This document shows, piece after piece, positions 44,144 to 52,815 of a stretch of DNA of 64,000 bases. The number at the start of each line of letters is the position of its first letter. Position 1 is the stretch's first letter. The notes under the pieces were generated by a model. That model did not search any database. It was not told the origin of the DNA and was given only the letters and a program-made list of their open reading frames with translations. Position numbers and translations under genes: made by a program. Source of the DNA: CAYJAZ01 sp964368455 (GTDB lineage: Bacteria; Desulfobacterota; Desulfovibrionia; Desulfovibrionales; Desulfovibrionaceae); NCBI GenBank assembly GCA_964368455.1, contig CAYJAZ010000014.1:1-64000 (forward strand), read 5' to 3'.

Positions 44144-45391
44144 ATGGCACAAATCCAAGCATTAAAAGGTTTTGCAGACCTACTTGGCCCGGATGCGGAT
44201 ATGTTTACGCATATGGAAGAGGTAGCTCGCTCTTTATTTAATCTTTTTTCTTACACAGAATTACGCACACCACTTCTTGAATCCACAGATCTTTTCTGCC
44301 GTTCTATTGGCGAAGAAACAGATGTTGTTGGCAAGGAAATGTATACTTTTACAGACAAGGGAAATCGTTCGATAACTTTAAGGCCGGAAGCGACAGCTGG
44401 TGTTATGCGTGCTTTTGTTGAATCAAAGGCTTATACACCTGGTTCTGTGCATAAGTTTTTCACAACAGGCCCTATGTTTCGTTATGAAAGACCTCAAAAA
44501 GGCAGAATGCGTCAATTCCATCAAATAAATTGCGAATGCCTTGGTGCGAGTGAGCCTGAAAACGATGCTGAAATAATCTATATGCTTAATCTTTTTCTCC
44601 AAAAAATTGGTATCACAGAATTTAGCATGCATGTAAATTCTTTAGGTTGCCACACTTGCAGACCGCAATATAAAGCTGCACTCACAAAATATTTACTTGA
44701 ACTAGACAAAGACGTTTTATGCGAAGATTGCCAAAGACGTATGCACACAAATCCTTTACGTGTTTTGGATTGTAAAGTTCCAAGATGTATTGAATATGTG
44801 GAAAAAGCACCAAAATTTGTTGAATACCATTGCCCTGAATGCAAAGAGCATTTTGCCGCAGTTATTTCTATGCTTGATAAGCTCAAGATAAATTACACTT
44901 TAAATCACAAACTTGTACGTGGTTTAGACTATTATAATCGCACTACTTTTGAAGCTGTTTCAACAGGTATTGGTGCTCAATCTTCTATTGCTGGCGGTGG
45001 CCGTTACGATGGTTTAGTCAAGCAGATTGGTGGTGGCGATGTTTCTGGAATTGGCTTTGCATGTGGCATGGAAAGACTTGCTATGCTTGCAAAAGCACCT
45101 GAAGAAAATCTACCAAAATTTTATTTAGCTGTTATTGACAAAGAAGCCAAAGAAACAGGCTTTTTGATCGCACAACAATTGCGTGAAGCTGGCATAAAGG
45201 GTGATTTTTCTTATGGCGAAAGAAGTGTAAAATCTCTTATGCGTCAAGCTGATAAATCTAAAGCAAAATACACTTTAATTCTTGGTGGTAATGAGCTAGA
45301 ATCAAAGAGTATTGTTGTCAAAAACATGGAATTGGGCGAACAATCTAGCATAGCTCAAGATAATTTATTAGAATTTTTACAAAACAATTAA
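44144..45391 (+). CDS. hisS: Histidyl-tRNA synthetase
   Basis: HisRS, 415 residues, class II. It begins QALKGFADLLGPDADMF and has motif 2 in FRYERPQKGRMRQFHQ, the histidine-binding HisA segments LVRGLDYYNRTTFE and AGGGRYDGLV, motif 3 (GIGFACGMERLAML), and an anticodon-binding domain from about 325. A pair of CxxC-containing stretches (GCHTC, CEDC, CPEC at about 160-225) may bind zinc, a feature of some HisRS insertion domains. AGGT precedes the ATG. It is upstream of aspS, a common hisS-aspS pairing. Confidence 0.97.
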   Translation: MAQIQALKGFADLLGPDADMFTHMEEVARSLFNLFSYTELRTPLLESTDLFCRSIGEETDVVGKEMYTFTDKGNRSITLRPEATAGVMRAFVESKAYTPGSVHKFFTTGPMFRYERPQKGRMRQFHQINCECLGASEPENDAEIIYMLNLFLQKIGITEFSMHVNSLGCHTCRPQYKAALTKYLLELDKDVLCEDCQRRMHTNPLRVLDCKVPRCIEYVEKAPKFVEYHCPECKEHFAAVISMLDKLKINYTLNHKLVRGLDYYNRTTFEAVSTGIGAQSSIAGGGRYDGLVKQIGGGDVSGIGFACGMERLAMLAKAPEENLPKFYLAVIDKEAKETGFLIAQQLREAGIKGDFSYGERSVKSLMRQADKSKAKYTLILGGNELESKSIVVKNMELGEQSSIAQDNLLEFLQNN

Positions 45392-45444
45392 TTTTAGTTT
45401 ATTAGATACTATTATTTCGAAAATACAGAGAAAGGAAAGAGAAA

Positions 45445-47277
45445 ATGTCTCAAGTTCAAAACACGGATCTTCAAGCAGACCACGCAAAGTACATCGCTCC
45501 ACTTGGCGATTGGAAACGTACACATGATTGTGCAAACCTCAACATTTCTAACGACACCCAAGAAGTTTGTCTTATGGGTTGGACACAAAATCGCCGTGAT
45601 CACGGTGGCCTTGTTTTTGTGGATATGCGTGATAGAAATGGCCTTACTCAAATAGTTTTCAGCCCAGAAATCGCTCCTAAAGCACATGAAGACGCACATA
45701 TTATTCGTTCTGAATATGTACTTGCTGTGAAAGGTTTTGTACGCCCACGTCCAGACGGCATGCGTAATCCAAATCTTTCTACTGGCGAAATCGAAGTTGT
45801 TGTGACAGAATGGAAATTACTCAACACATCAAAAACTCCTCCTTTCCCAATTGAAGACAGAACAGAAGCATCTGAAAATCTTCGCTTGCAATGGCGTTAT
45901 TTAGACATGCGTCGTCCAAAGATGGCAAACAATTTCCTTATCAGACATAAAGCTAGCCAAGCTACTCGTAATTACCTTGATACATTAGATTTTATCGAAC
46001 TTGAAACACCAATACTTACAAAGTCAACTCCAGAAGGTGCAAGAGACTTCTTAGTGCCATCAAGATTAAATCCAGGCAATTTCTTTGCTCTTCCACAATC
46101 TCCACAAATGTTCAAACAAATGAGCATGGTAGCTGGTATTGATCGTTACTATCAAATAGTGCGTTGTTTCAGAGACGAAGATTTGAGAGCGGATCGCCAA
46201 CCAGAATTCACACAAATCGATATAGAAATGTCTTTTGCTGATGAAGAAACTGTAATGAGTATGGCTGAAGGCCTTATGAAACAAATTTTCAAAGCTACTT
46301 TAGATAAAGACATCACAACACCTTTCCCTAGAATGACTTATGCAGAAGCTATGAGAGATTATGGTGTAGACAAGCCAGACACACGTTTTGAACTCAAATT
46401 AGTTGAACTTACAGATATTTTCAAAAATTCTGGCTTCAAGGTTTTTGCAGCTGCTGAATTAGTGAAGGCTGTAAAAATCGATAAAGCAGAAGAGCTCACT
46501 CGTAAGCAAATCGATGAACTCACAGATTTCTGTAAAATCTATGGAGCTCAAGGGCTTGCATGGATTAAGATCAAAGAAAATGAATGGCAATCTCCTATAG
46601 TTAAATTCTTCTCTGAAGAAGAAAAAGCTGCTTTACAAGAAAAAATGAACTTACAGGTTGGCGATATTATCTTCTTCCAAGCTGGTGATTCTTCAATGGT
46701 GAATGCTGCTCTAGGTAATTTACGTATAAAATTAGCTCAAGAATTCAAATTAATTGACGATGATGTATACAATCTTCTTTGGGTGACAGATTTCCCATTA
46801 TTTGAATACGATGATGAAGAAAAACGCTTTGTTGCTTGTCACCACCCATTCACAGCTGTTGCTCCTGAACACGAAGCACTCTTACATTCAGATCCAGCAC
46901 AATGCCTTTCAAGAGCTTATGATATTGTTATGAATGGTTTTGAAATTGGTGGTGGTAGTGTTCGTAACCACACAATGCAAGCACAATCCACAATGTTCAA
47001 AGCACTTGGCTTCACGCAAGAACAAGCCTACGAACAATTTGGCTTCTTTATTCAATCACTTGAATTCGGTGCGCCTCCTCATGCTGGTATTGCCTTTGGT
47101 TTAGACAGAATAGCTATGTTACTCACAAAGTCACCTTCTATTCGTGACGTTATTGCTTTCCCAAAAACACAAAGGGGCACTTGCCTACTTTCAGAAGCTC
47201 CGTCAGAAGTTTCAAACAAACAATTACGCGAACTTTCTATTCGCCTTATCGAAAAGAAAGTCGAAGAAAAAAATTAA
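45445..47277 (+). CDS. aspS: Aspartyl-tRNA synthetase
   Basis: The 610-residue bacterial-type AspRS has an N-terminal OB-fold anticodon domain (VCLMGWTQNRRDHGGLVFVDMRD), class II motif 2 within YYQIVRCFRDEDLRADRQPEFTQID, a GAD-type insert at about 290-425 and motif 3 (GIAFGLDRIAML) near the end. LETPILTKSTPEGARDFLVPSR is typical for the family. Whether it also charges tRNA-Asn cannot be judged without gatCAB and asnS elsewhere. AAAGGAAAG precedes the ATG. Confidence 0.97.
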   Translation: MSQVQNTDLQADHAKYIAPLGDWKRTHDCANLNISNDTQEVCLMGWTQNRRDHGGLVFVDMRDRNGLTQIVFSPEIAPKAHEDAHIIRSEYVLAVKGFVRPRPDGMRNPNLSTGEIEVVVTEWKLLNTSKTPPFPIEDRTEASENLRLQWRYLDMRRPKMANNFLIRHKASQATRNYLDTLDFIELETPILTKSTPEGARDFLVPSRLNPGNFFALPQSPQMFKQMSMVAGIDRYYQIVRCFRDEDLRADRQPEFTQIDIEMSFADEETVMSMAEGLMKQIFKATLDKDITTPFPRMTYAEAMRDYGVDKPDTRFELKLVELTDIFKNSGFKVFAAAELVKAVKIDKAEELTRKQIDELTDFCKIYGAQGLAWIKIKENEWQSPIVKFFSEEEKAALQEKMNLQVGDIIFFQAGDSSMVNAALGNLRIKLAQEFKLIDDDVYNLLWVTDFPLFEYDDEEKRFVACHHPFTAVAPEHEALLHSDPAQCLSRAYDIVMNGFEIGGGSVRNHTMQAQSTMFKALGFTQEQAYEQFGFFIQSLEFGAPPHAGIAFGLDRIAMLLTKSPSIRDVIAFPKTQRGTCLLSEAPSEVSNKQLRELSIRLIEKKVEEKN

Positions 47278-47303
47278 TATTATTTATTTAGGGAATTTTT
47301 TCC

Positions 47304-47822
47304 ATGCTTAAAAAAGTTTTACAATACCCAGATCCAATACTTGCTAAGAAATCTGTAAAGATTGAAGAAATAAACGATAATATCAGACAAATAGCAAAAG
47401 ACATGTTCGACACTTTAAACCATGTCGGCGGCGTTGGCATTGCTGCACCTCAAATAGGTGAAAATGTGCGAATGATTATTATCGATAAAAGTTTAGCACT
47501 TGAAAAAACTCACGAAGATGAAGAAATCCCACAAGATTTCCAAATTATCATCAATCCAGAACTCACTATTCTAGATGCGAAGAAAAAAGTGCAAAACGAA
47601 GGCTGTCTTTCAGTGACAGGACTTCGAAGCGATGTTTCTAGACCTTGCCATGTTAAAGTGAGCGGAATTGATTTAGAAAATAATCCAGTAGAAATTGAAG
47701 GCAAGGAATATCTTTCCGCCTGCATTCAACACGAATGCGATCATCTTGATGGAATCACTTTTTTAAATCATCTTTCTTTTTTGAAGCGTCAGCTCTATAA
47801 TAAAAAGATAGGCAAAGCATAA
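47304..47822 (+). CDS. def: Peptide deformylase
   Basis: Def, 172 residues, removes the formyl group from new proteins. All three metal motifs are present: GVGIAAPQIG, EGCLSV and QHECDHLDG (HExxH). The N-terminus is LQYPDPILAKKS. It lies 27 bases after aspS and is followed by a terminator. Confidence 0.97.
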   Translation: MLKKVLQYPDPILAKKSVKIEEINDNIRQIAKDMFDTLNHVGGVGIAAPQIGENVRMIIIDKSLALEKTHEDEEIPQDFQIIINPELTILDAKKKVQNEGCLSVTGLRSDVSRPCHVKVSGIDLENNPVEIEGKEYLSACIQHECDHLDGITFLNHLSFLKRQLYNKKIGKA

Positions 47823-47848
47823 TATACTGATTATAATAACTTAAATAC

Positions 47849-47884
47849 AAAAAAAGGGAGTAAAAAAATACTCTCTTTTTTTTT
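47849..47884 (+). terminator. Terminator after def
   Basis: An aaaaagggagta / tactctcttttt stem with one G-T pair, A-rich loop and a long T-tract, about 30 bases after def. It separates the tRNA-synthetase operon from the flagellar operon. Confidence 0.85.
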
Positions 47885-47928
47885 ATATTTCTTCTTTTTT
47901 TAGAATGTCAATAAAATGAACATGTTTA

Positions 47929-47944
47929 AGGCACAAATTTTGCA
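47929..47944 (+). promoter_or_regulatory. Sigma-54 promoter of the flhF operon
   Basis: AGGCAC (47929-47934) and TTGCA (47940-47944) place GG and GC with exactly 10 bases between them, the -24/-12 spacing of sigma-54 promoters (consensus TGGCAC-N5-TTGCW). It lies 96 bases before flhF, in a gap with no sigma-70 promoter that I can see. Sigma-54 control of middle flagellar genes is well known in polar-flagellated bacteria. Confidence 0.75.
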
Positions 47945-48039
47945 TATCTTCATGTAAGGCAAAAGAGGCTTGCCATTTAACTACATTTCGGCTATTTTTA
48001 AAAAAAGTTTAGACTCTTTTTAAAAAAAATGGAAAAATT

Positions 48040-49113
48040 ATGCAAGTACGGACTTTTCAAGGAAAAAACACACAAGAAGTTCTTGCTCAAGTTAAGGCTG
48101 AAATGGGTTCAGATGCTGTTATCTTGAGCAGCAGGGAATTTCGTAAAAACAATCAAAGAATTTACGAAGTCACTGCTGGTATCGAGCGTGAAGAAATAAA
48201 GAACACGCAAGATACTCAGGCAGGCAGCATGCATATGCCACAGGGCTTTGCTGAATTTCATAAGGATTGGACAAAGTTTAAAGACCAAGTCTATGCTCTT
48301 ATGCAGCCTTCTTTGAATTGGGAAAAAATCAGCCCACGTCAAAGAGTTGCCCTTGAATACCTTCAAGAAGAGGGTGTCGAGAATGATGTTGTTGTAGAAT
48401 TATACAATAAGCTCACTCTGCCAGAGCACAATGGTTCACTTTTATCAGCTCTTGCGCAAACTGTGCCTATTGTTTCAGACTCTTCAACTCTTTGGCAACA
48501 ACATATGCATATAATGTTAGGCCCTTATGGAGTTGGAAAGACTATAACAGCTCTTCGCCTTGCCTTGCTTATTTCTCAACAAAGGCCAGAACTAAAGATC
48601 GCCTTTATCAATACTGATAGCACAAGGGGATCTGGTAGGCTTATGCTCAGGCATTATGCTGAACTTTCAGGCTTTGAAGCTTTTGAAGTAAGCGACAAGC
48701 AATCATTGATCAATACCATTAAAAATACTATTGATTATGATTATGTTTTTATGGATTTTCAATCTTTGGCAAAGAATGAAAGTCTAAACCAAAGGCTTGA
48801 ATACTTCGGTTTATCACAAGTTAAGCAAAATATTGCTTGCCACTTGTGCCTAAGCCCGCATTACACTTCAGCCCAGCTCAACCATTTTATAAAGCAGTAT
48901 TCTTCAAATATCCAAACTGCCATAATTTGGACAAAGCTTGATGAAGCTATGCAATACGGCTCTATTGTAAATATTGCCGCACGTTCAAACCTTCCAATTT
49001 CTGCTCTCTCCTACAATGCTGAATTGAGTAATAGCATTTGTATGGCAGAAGCAGCTCTTGTTTGGAAAATTCTTTTGAAAAAGCAAATTCCAAATTCTGG
49101 CCTATCTTATTAA
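48040..49113 (+). CDS. flhF: Flagellar biosynthesis GTPase FlhF, with divergent G3 motif
   Basis: FlhF, 357 residues, an SRP-type GTPase that sets flagellar position and number. The N-terminal MQVRTFQGKNTQEVLAQVKAEMG is the usual start. The P-loop is GPYGVGKT (161-168) and TKLDE (298-302) is intact. The DTxR segment reads DSTR (193-196), and the DTAGR motif that senses the gamma phosphate reads MDFQSLAKN (238-246), so hydrolysis or activation by FlhG may be altered. It is first in a sigma-54-driven group with flhG and fliA. TGGA precedes the ATG. Confidence 0.9.
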   Translation: MQVRTFQGKNTQEVLAQVKAEMGSDAVILSSREFRKNNQRIYEVTAGIEREEIKNTQDTQAGSMHMPQGFAEFHKDWTKFKDQVYALMQPSLNWEKISPRQRVALEYLQEEGVENDVVVELYNKLTLPEHNGSLLSALAQTVPIVSDSSTLWQQHMHIMLGPYGVGKTITALRLALLISQQRPELKIAFINTDSTRGSGRLMLRHYAELSGFEAFEVSDKQSLINTIKNTIDYDYVFMDFQSLAKNESLNQRLEYFGLSQVKQNIACHLCLSPHYTSAQLNHFIKQYSSNIQTAIIWTKLDEAMQYGSIVNIAARSNLPISALSYNAELSNSICMAEAALVWKILLKKQIPNSGLSY

Positions 49114-49127
49114 TTGCGGAGTCTAAA

Positions 49128-49937
49128 ATGAAATCACCTATAGTGCTTAGTGTAACGTCAGGAAAGGGCGGAGTTGGCAAAACCAATCTCTCTGTCAATA
49201 TAGCCAGCCAATTGGCAAAAAAAGGGAAGAAAGTTCTCTTGCTTGACGCAGATTTAGGGCTCGCTAATGTTGATGTCATACTTGGAATCACACCGCAAAA
49301 AAATCTCTTTCATCTTTTTCAAAATGAAGCTACACTAGAAGAAATCATATTTCCAACGCCTTACGGTTTCTCCATTCTGCCGGCAGCTTCTGGCGTGAAT
49401 GAAATTCTCAAACTTTCAGCTGGGCAAAAAATGACCCTGCTCGATAGTATAGATGCCTTAGAAGATTCACTTGATTACCTTATTGCTGACACAGGTGCTG
49501 GCATTCACGATTCAGTTTTATATTTCAATATCGCCGCCCAAGAGAGAATTGTTGTTCTCACTCCAGAGCCAACATCACTCACAGATGCCTACGCATTAAT
49601 AAAGGTACTCAACACCAAACACGACATCAATTCCTTTCGTGTTTTGATTAATATGGCCGCAAGTTCAAAACAAGCAAAAGAAGTTTATACACGTTTAAGT
49701 GCGGCTTGCGATCATTTCTTAGACAATGTTTCTCTTGATTTTCTTGGTTTTATTCCAAAAGATTCATTATTAAGAAAATCTGTTCTCATGCAAAAGCCTT
49801 TCAGCCTGCTCTACCCAGACGCCCCTGCAACTAAGGCCTTAGACAATGTTGTTTCGCAAATACTCAATTTAAACCCTACAAAACAGCTCGACGGAAACAT
49901 TAAATTCTTCTGGAAAAAACTCTTATTCCAAGAATAA
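49128..49937 (+). CDS. flhG: Flagellar number regulator FlhG (FleN/YlxH), MinD-like ATPase
   Basis: The 269-residue protein starts at ATG 49128 with GGAG upstream; a longer frame overlapping flhF exists but lacks a good start. It has the deviant Walker A SGKGGVGKTN, LLLDADLGLANVDVILG, and DYLIADTGAGIHDSVL. FlhG restrains FlhF and, in some species, the flagellar master regulator, keeping flagella few and polar. It follows flhF by 14 bases. Confidence 0.93.
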   Translation: MKSPIVLSVTSGKGGVGKTNLSVNIASQLAKKGKKVLLLDADLGLANVDVILGITPQKNLFHLFQNEATLEEIIFPTPYGFSILPAASGVNEILKLSAGQKMTLLDSIDALEDSLDYLIADTGAGIHDSVLYFNIAAQERIVVLTPEPTSLTDAYALIKVLNTKHDINSFRVLINMAASSKQAKEVYTRLSAACDHFLDNVSLDFLGFIPKDSLLRKSVLMQKPFSLLYPDAPATKALDNVVSQILNLNPTKQLDGNIKFFWKKLLFQE

Positions 49938-49976
49938 AATTAACATCCCTCATTGTAGACAAAAAGTTGGTTTATT

Positions 49977-51143
49977 ATGTATGACATAAAAAAACAAAAG
50001 CTCTATACTAAAGAGCAAAAGAACGACTTACTCAGTTCTGATTTTCTTGAAAATACAGAACAAGACTCTCTTTTGCAAAACTTTAATACAGATAAAGAAG
50101 AAAGCTTACTTGAAGATTTTCAAGAAGAGTCTTTAGACATATCTAATAAAAAGAAACTAGAAACTAAAGAAGCTATAAATAAATACAGTGCAAGAAAAAA
50201 TTACGACGAAGAATACAATCAAGATTTTGCATCAGAACAAGAAAATGAATACGAACAAGACGAAATTTATAGCACAGACACTCTCTATGAGAGTTCAGAA
50301 TACGATATTTACGATGAAAAAGACACTACAGACGAAATTTCTGTAGCAGAAGAAAAAACAGAAAAACAAAAAAAATCAAAAAAAGAAGATGCTCCGCTTT
50401 CTTGTCAAGAATTTGAAAGAGGAGACTATTCATGGGAAGAATTCAACCATAAAAAGCAAGAAGAAATAGTGAAGCATTATTCACCAAAAATCAGATTTAT
50501 TGCTTTAAGAATGAAAGGAAAACTTCCAAAACATATTGAATTAAACGAACTTATTTCATCAGGCACTGTTGGTCTCTTAGAAGCATTAAAAAAATTCAAA
50601 CCACAATTAGGTATACGCTTTGACTCTTACGCAGAAAGCAGAATACGTGGTGCAATGATTGATGAATTAAGACGATTAGACTGGTTTCCACGCTCATTAA
50701 GAACAAAGGCAAAGGATATAAAGCAAGCCATTTGGAAGCTAGAACACGAAATTGGCAGAACTCCAACTACAGACGAACTTGCTGAATTTACAGGCTTGCC
50801 AGAAAAGGAAATTGAGTCTACACTAGAAGCAATAGATGGACAATTATGTCTTTCTCTTGACAGCATCCAAGAAACAATGGCTTCAGTCAATAATTCAGGT
50901 AATGAAGAAAATCCATACCAAAGTGCAGCCTTTGCTGAACTTGTTGATAAAGTAGCTGGACTCATTGACACATTGACTCCTCGCGAAAAATTGGTATTAT
51001 CTCTTTATTACAATGATGAATTAAATATGCGAGAAGCATCTGAAGTTATGGAAGTGACAGAAGGCAGAGTTTCACAACTGCATACACAAGCAATAAACAA
51101 GCTCAGAAAAGCTTTTGCCGAGCAGTATCAAGATTCTCTGTAA
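49977..51143 (+). CDS. fliA: Flagellar sigma factor FliA (sigma-28) with long acidic N-terminal extension
   Basis: The 388-residue protein has a standard sigma-28 from about residue 160: region 2 (LISSGTVGLLEALKKFKP, SYAESRIRGAMIDELRRLDW, FPRSLRTKA), region 3 (GRTPTTDELAEFTGL) and region 4 (LTPREKLVLSLYY ... VTEGRVSQLHTQAINKLRK). FliA proteins are normally about 240-260 residues, so the first ~155 residues are extra. They are rich in Glu, Asp, Asn and Tyr and predicted disordered, with a Lys cluster at 128-136. No internal ATG lies between the two parts before region 2, so the extension is translated unless a rare start is used. The ribosome binding site before 49977 is weak. Confidence 0.92.
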   Translation: MYDIKKQKLYTKEQKNDLLSSDFLENTEQDSLLQNFNTDKEESLLEDFQEESLDISNKKKLETKEAINKYSARKNYDEEYNQDFASEQENEYEQDEIYSTDTLYESSEYDIYDEKDTTDEISVAEEKTEKQKKSKKEDAPLSCQEFERGDYSWEEFNHKKQEEIVKHYSPKIRFIALRMKGKLPKHIELNELISSGTVGLLEALKKFKPQLGIRFDSYAESRIRGAMIDELRRLDWFPRSLRTKAKDIKQAIWKLEHEIGRTPTTDELAEFTGLPEKEIESTLEAIDGQLCLSLDSIQETMASVNNSGNEENPYQSAAFAELVDKVAGLIDTLTPREKLVLSLYYNDELNMREASEVMEVTEGRVSQLHTQAINKLRKAFAEQYQDSL

Positions 51144-51154
51144 TATGCCGATAA
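51128..51154 (+). promoter_or_regulatory. Sigma-28 (FliA) promoter of cheY-fliL
   Basis: TCAAGATT, an 11-base spacer and GCCGATAA match the sigma-28 consensus TAAAGTTT-N11-GCCGATAA in 6 of 8 and 8 of 8 positions. The -35 lies inside the end of fliA and the -10 directly after its stop codon; transcription would start about 35 bases before cheY. Confidence 0.8.
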
Positions 51155-51194
51155 GAATTTAACAGACGACAAGTCTAAATACAGGAGTATATAT

Positions 51195-51575
51195 ATGGGT
51201 TTTGATCCTAACATGCGTGTTTTAGTTGTTGATGATTTTTCTACAATGCGTAGAATTGTAAAAAACATTCTTCGCCAACTTGGTTTCATGAATATCACTG
51301 AAGCCGACGACGGAACAACAGCGTGGGAAGTTCTCAATAGAGAAAAAATTGACTTTGTTGTTTCAGACTGGAATATGCCACAAATGACAGGCATCGAACT
51401 TCTAAGAAAAGTTCGCTCTACAGAAGAATTTGCAAATATTCCATTTCTTATGGTAACAGCCGAAGCACAACAAGAAAATATTATCGAAGCTGTGCAGGCT
51501 AAAGTTTCAAATTATATCGTAAAACCTTTTACAGCTGAAACTCTTAAACAAAAAATTGATAAGATTTTCCCATAA
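51195..51575 (+). CDS. cheY: Chemotaxis response regulator CheY
   Basis: A 126-residue single receiver domain. The acidic pocket D13-D14, phosphorylated D58 in VVSDWNMP, T88 in MVTAEA and K110 in IVKPF all align with the E. coli CheY residues. Phospho-CheY binds the flagellar switch and changes rotation. GGAG lies before the ATG, and a sigma-28 promoter stands just upstream. No cheA or cheW is in the window. Confidence 0.94.
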   Translation: MGFDPNMRVLVVDDFSTMRRIVKNILRQLGFMNITEADDGTTAWEVLNREKIDFVVSDWNMPQMTGIELLRKVRSTEEFANIPFLMVTAEAQQENIIEAVQAKVSNYIVKPFTAETLKQKIDKIFP

Positions 51576-51612
51576 AAAGGTTTTGTAAGCATTTTTCAAA
51601 TCGGGGTCTATC

Positions 51613-52332
51613 TTGACACAGGTTAAAGATCAAGTCATATCAGATAAAGAAATTGTTGATAACTCTGCTACAGAGTCCAACTTAGCTACAACTGATGACT
51701 ATAACGAAAAAGCAAATGAAAAGGTGCAGCTTGACATCGAAGATGCACCTTTTTTAGAAGAGCCTGAAGAAGAAATAGAACCCGAAGAAGAAATTGAAGA
51801 AAGCAAGGAAGAAGAAGAAAAACCAAAGAAAAGTAAGAAAAAACTCTTCTTAATCGGCGGCGGTGTAACTCTTATTTCAGCCCTTGTTGTAGTTGGCTAT
51901 TTTCTTTTTTCACCAAATCCAGAAGATGCACTCCCAACTCCAGAAGAACTTGAAGCACAAGCCCTTGCAGAGAATACCTATATTGTTGTCCTTGGCGGAG
52001 ATTCCCCTCCACCACCACCAACACCACCCGTCTTCACAGAAACATTAGAACCATTTTGGGTGCAACTCACAAGTCCAAAAGGCGGGACAATATTCTTGGT
52101 TTCCACCTTCAGCCTCATCACTGAAATAGAAGCCCTCGCAAGAGAACTAAAATCTATACTGCCTCAAGTTCGCGATTCCATTTATTATTATTTAAGAAAT
52201 AAGGACTATAACTTCCTTACAGACTTTAAAAACTTCCCTGCTATCAAAAAAGAAATGCTCGATCTTGTAAACAGGGAACTAAGTGCTGGTGAATATACTG
52301 AAGTTTTGTATGATAATTATATAACAAAATAA
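51613..52332 (+). CDS. fliL: Flagellar basal body-associated protein FliL, acidic N-terminus
   Basis: A 239-residue membrane protein starting at TTG 51613, with GGGG 6 bases upstream; no ATG fits. Residues 1-72 are cytoplasmic and strongly acidic (EEPEEEIEPEEEIEES), 78-100 form a transmembrane segment, a proline run (PPPPPTPP, about 136-143) follows, and the periplasmic part (LEPFWVQL ... LVSTFSLITEIEALAREL ... REMLDLVNREL-like end) is the FliL stomatin-like domain. FliL supports the stator around the motor. The acidic cytoplasmic region is longer than usual. Confidence 0.87.
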   Translation: MTQVKDQVISDKEIVDNSATESNLATTDDYNEKANEKVQLDIEDAPFLEEPEEEIEPEEEIEESKEEEEKPKKSKKKLFLIGGGVTLISALVVVGYFLFSPNPEDALPTPEELEAQALAENTYIVVLGGDSPPPPPTPPVFTETLEPFWVQLTSPKGGTIFLVSTFSLITEIEALARELKSILPQVRDSIYYYLRNKDYNFLTDFKNFPAIKKEMLDLVNRELSAGEYTEVLYDNYITK

Positions 52333-52342
52333 GGAGTTAGCT

Positions 52343-52810
52343 ATGGCTCCAATTCAAACAATTCCAACACTAAATCAAAATGGTATGAATATTGCCGTTT
52401 CTTCATTTGTGCAAGGTGTAAACACACAAAAAACTGCACAAACTCAAGGCTTTGCAAAAGAACTAGAACACGAACTTACGCAAGACAAAGCCAATATTCA
52501 AGTGCTCAAAGAAGCCGGCCAAGTCGGCACGCTCACAGCTTCAGCTATCGTAAATCCATACAATGAAGATGAAGATAGAAAAGAACAAGAATTCGAAGAA
52601 CAAAATCTTGAAGAAGAACTTTCAGAAGATCTTGAAGACGAACTCTTGGCAAATGAAGAAGATGATGAGCAATATGAAGAAAACCCAGAAAATCAAGATT
52701 TTACAAATGAATACTCTATGCAAGATAAAGAAAATCACGACGAAAGACTATTCAATGAAGAAAATACAAATCAGATTCTTCTAGGAAATGTTTTAAATAT
52801 TAAGGTTTAA
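52343..52810 (+). CDS. Unknown acidic protein in flagellar operon
   Basis: I cannot name this 155-residue protein. The first 70 residues are ordinary (MAPIQTIPTLNQNGMNIAVS, later QVGTLTASAIVNPY), the rest is very acidic (EEELSEDLEDELLANEEDDE) and ends LLGNVLNIKV. No signal peptide or transmembrane segment is seen. GGAGTT precedes the ATG. It sits 10 bases after fliL and 5 before the SwrB-like gene, so a motility-linked role is inferred from position only. Confidence 0.7.
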   Translation: MAPIQTIPTLNQNGMNIAVSSFVQGVNTQKTAQTQGFAKELEHELTQDKANIQVLKEAGQVGTLTASAIVNPYNEDEDRKEQEFEEQNLEEELSEDLEDELLANEEDDEQYEENPENQDFTNEYSMQDKENHDERLFNEENTNQILLGNVLNIKV

Positions 52811-52815
52811 TTTCT

